DNA from: Bacteroidales bacterium
GTDB taxonomy: Bacteria; Bacteroidota; Bacteroidia; Bacteroidales; UBA3663
Length of the DNA stretch: 64,000 nt
Direction of reading: 5' to 3'
Assembly: GCA_017618715.1 (NCBI GenBank)
Contig: JAFZTS010000080.1
Span: forward strand, 1-64,000
Shown: in pieces, positions 62,631-64,000 of the stretch
Numbering within the stretch: position 1 is the stretch's first letter
Layout of the letters: the number at the start of each line of letters is the position of its first letter
Translations under genes and position numbers: made by a program
The notes under the pieces: model-generated
The model's input: the letters and a program-made list of their open reading frames with translations, nothing else
What the model was told of the DNA's origin: nothing
The model's database searches: none

Positions 62631-64000
62631 ATGATAAGAGAATCAAATGGATAACCATAGGCACGGTAGTGTTCTACCTGTGCTTGCTTATCGGGTGGCA
62701 CTTCTACGACCCGGTCAGCGACTTCACTGAGGCGCAGCCTGGTGCAGACAATCGTCCAGCCGGACATGTCCGCAAGGCTGATGACGTGCTGATAGGGGAG
62801 TTCTTCATGAAGGATTCCTCCATGGTGATGCCTGTTGCTGGAGACGAATGGCCGGGTTTCCGTGGCCCTCGTCGCGACAATCAGGTGGTCAGTACACGGA
62901 ATATGACGTTGGAGGAAGGCGACTTCAAGGAATTGTGGTCTGTTACTACGGGCGAGGGTCATGCTGCTCCAGTCATCTCCGAAGGCAGGGTTTACGTGCT
63001 CGATTATGACGAAGGGTTGAGTTCTGATGCCTTGCGCTGTTTCGACCTCATGACCGGTCGTCAGCTGTGGAGGCGCTGGTATCGTGTGCCCATGAAGCGC
63101 AACCACGGTTTCTCGCGTACCATACCTGCTGTCAGCCATGCCTCGGTGGTGACCATCGGTCCCGAAGGACATGTGATGTGCTGCGACAAGACGACGGGTG
63201 CGATGCTGTGGAGCATCGACATGAAGAAGCGCTTCTCGACGGAAATCCCCTTCTGGTACACGGGCCAATGTCCGCTGATTGACAACGATGTGCTGGTACT
63301 CGCTCCGGCAGGTAAGGACACGCTGATGCTGGGTATCGATGTTAAGACCGGCAAGACATTGTGGGCCACGCCCAATACGGTGAACTTCAAGATGTCGCAC
63401 TCGTCGGTCATCCCCATGACGCTGGGCGGCATGCCGACGTATGTCTATATCGGTGTGGGTGGTGTCTGCGGTGTCTCTGCCGAGGGGGGGCAATCCTCCG
63501 ACGTGACCAAAGGGAACCATTGCGGCCAGTTGTTGTGGAGCGTCAGCAAGTGGCAACCCTCAGTGGTGGCTCCTTCACCTTTGCAGATTAGCCCCAACCA
63601 AGTGTTCCTGGTGGCAGGTTACGGTGCAGGTGGTGCCCTGCTTCAGGTCGATAGGCAGGGAACGTCGTGGAATGCTGTTATCAAGGAAAGCTACAAGGCC
63701 AACGAGGGCATGTCGAGCGAGCAGCAGACACCCATCAACTACAAGGGTACACTCGTCACTATTCTGCCCAAGGACGGCGGCGGTATGCGCGAACGTCTTG
63801 CCATGTACAAGCCCGACAATCTGCACACTCCCATCTGGACATCGGCTGCTGACGAGCGGTTCGGACTGGGGCCGTATATTGTGATCGAAGATCGGCTTTT
63901 TGCCCTGAAGGAAGATGGCGAGCTGTATGTGTATCGGTTGAATGCCGGTTCGATGACGCTCTTGCGTAAGCAACGTGTCTTCGACGAAGGCATCGATGCC
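62627..64000 (+). CDS. Membrane-anchored PQQ-type beta-propeller protein (cut by window edge)
   Basis: The frame is open to the last base (458 codons). It has an N-terminal membrane anchor (WITIGTVVFYLCLLIGWHFY, 8-27) and a short linker. Then come propeller blades recognisable by DEWPGFRGPRRDNQVVS, GHAAPVISEGRVYVLDYDE, LRCFDLMTGRQLWRR, HVMCCDKTTGAMLWSIDM, MLGIDVKTGKTLWATPNT and DRLFALKEDGELYVYRL, the PQQ-binding-like repeat pattern W-x-G-x-R-G/TG-x-x-LW. The domain should lie outside the cytoplasmic membrane. The ATGA overlap with the cyclase gene ties it to the cluster, possibly as an oxidoreductase or scaffold for the terpenoid. The C-terminus is missing. Confidence 0.88.
   Translation, partial: MNDKRIKWITIGTVVFYLCLLIGWHFYDPVSDFTEAQPGADNRPAGHVRKADDVLIGEFFMKDSSMVMPVAGDEWPGFRGPRRDNQVVSTRNMTLEEGDFKELWSVTTGEGHAAPVISEGRVYVLDYDEGLSSDALRCFDLMTGRQLWRRWYRVPMKRNHGFSRTIPAVSHASVVTIGPEGHVMCCDKTTGAMLWSIDMKKRFSTEIPFWYTGQCPLIDNDVLVLAPAGKDTLMLGIDVKTGKTLWATPNTVNFKMSHSSVIPMTLGGMPTYVYIGVGGVCGVSAEGGQSSDVTKGNHCGQLLWSVSKWQPSVVAPSPLQISPNQVFLVAGYGAGGALLQVDRQGTSWNAVIKESYKANEGMSSEQQTPINYKGTLVTILPKDGGGMRERLAMYKPDNLHTPIWTSAADERFGLGPYIVIEDRLFALKEDGELYVYRLNAGSMTLLRKQRVFDEGIDA

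Overview
The window reads as chromosomal DNA of a Bacteroidales bacterium, most likely Prevotellaceae-like. The evidence is SusC/SusD pairs, a one-protein hybrid two-component regulator (HTCS), proteins of DUF2723, DUF3098, DUF3667, DUF1593, DUF4876 and DUF6850 type, C-termini resembling the Prevotella 'DLQGRR' tail, and promoters of the Bacteroidetes form TTTG-N20-TAnnTTTG. Genus-level assignment is inference.

Layout. 1-9.8 kb is mostly housekeeping: the start of uxuA (mannonate dehydratase, cut by the left edge), mfd, tRNA-Val(TAC), a YgiQ-type radical SAM protein, a membrane zinc peptidase, and a MerR regulator abutting a RelA/SpoT-family gene. 9.9-19.9 kb is a surface block: two related secreted GLUG-type repeat proteins, then a TonB-dependent receptor, a DUF4876 lipoprotein and a DUF6850 barrel. 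20.0-24.1 kb holds a lipoprotein, an ABC ATPase, a permease, an anchored protein and kdsB. 24.2-27.1 kb encodes a small unknown protein, a transmembrane Ser/Thr kinase with a BspA-like leucine-rich-repeat ectodomain, and a uracil-DNA-glycosylase-fold protein. 27.2-34.8 kb holds a carboxylesterase lipoprotein, a DUF1593 lipoprotein, a ToxR-like membrane-bound winged-helix regulator, a DUF2723 membrane glycosyltransferase candidate and a DUF3098 protein.

34.9-50.0 kb is a polysaccharide utilisation locus: SusD and SusC divergent from an HTCS, followed by a GH115 alpha-glucuronidase, a convergent DUF3667 gene and a GH3 glycosidase. The enzyme set suggests glucuronoxylan, and uxuA at the left edge would serve the released uronic acid. 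50.0-51.0 kb is an AT-rich patch with a long imperfect inverted repeat and two small membrane proteins. 51.1-56.6 kb holds a secreted TIM-barrel isomerase-like fusion, an aquaglyceroporin, a G3E (CobW-like) GTPase and a LytS/LytTR two-component pair.

The most interesting region is 56.8-64.0 kb, a tight operon of a two-cluster ferredoxin-like protein, a radical SAM protein, a DUF116-polyprenyl synthase fusion, a short cyclase/prenyltransferase-fold protein, a squalene-hopene-cyclase-like protein with a DxDD motif, and a membrane-anchored PQQ-type beta-propeller cut by the right edge. It looks like an uncharacterised isoprenoid pathway. Other points of note are a family of degenerate 9-bp tandem repeats (one inserted in frame in mfd, one forming a whole 5' leader), two long inverted-repeat elements, and a RelA/SpoT protein whose synthetase site looks degenerate.
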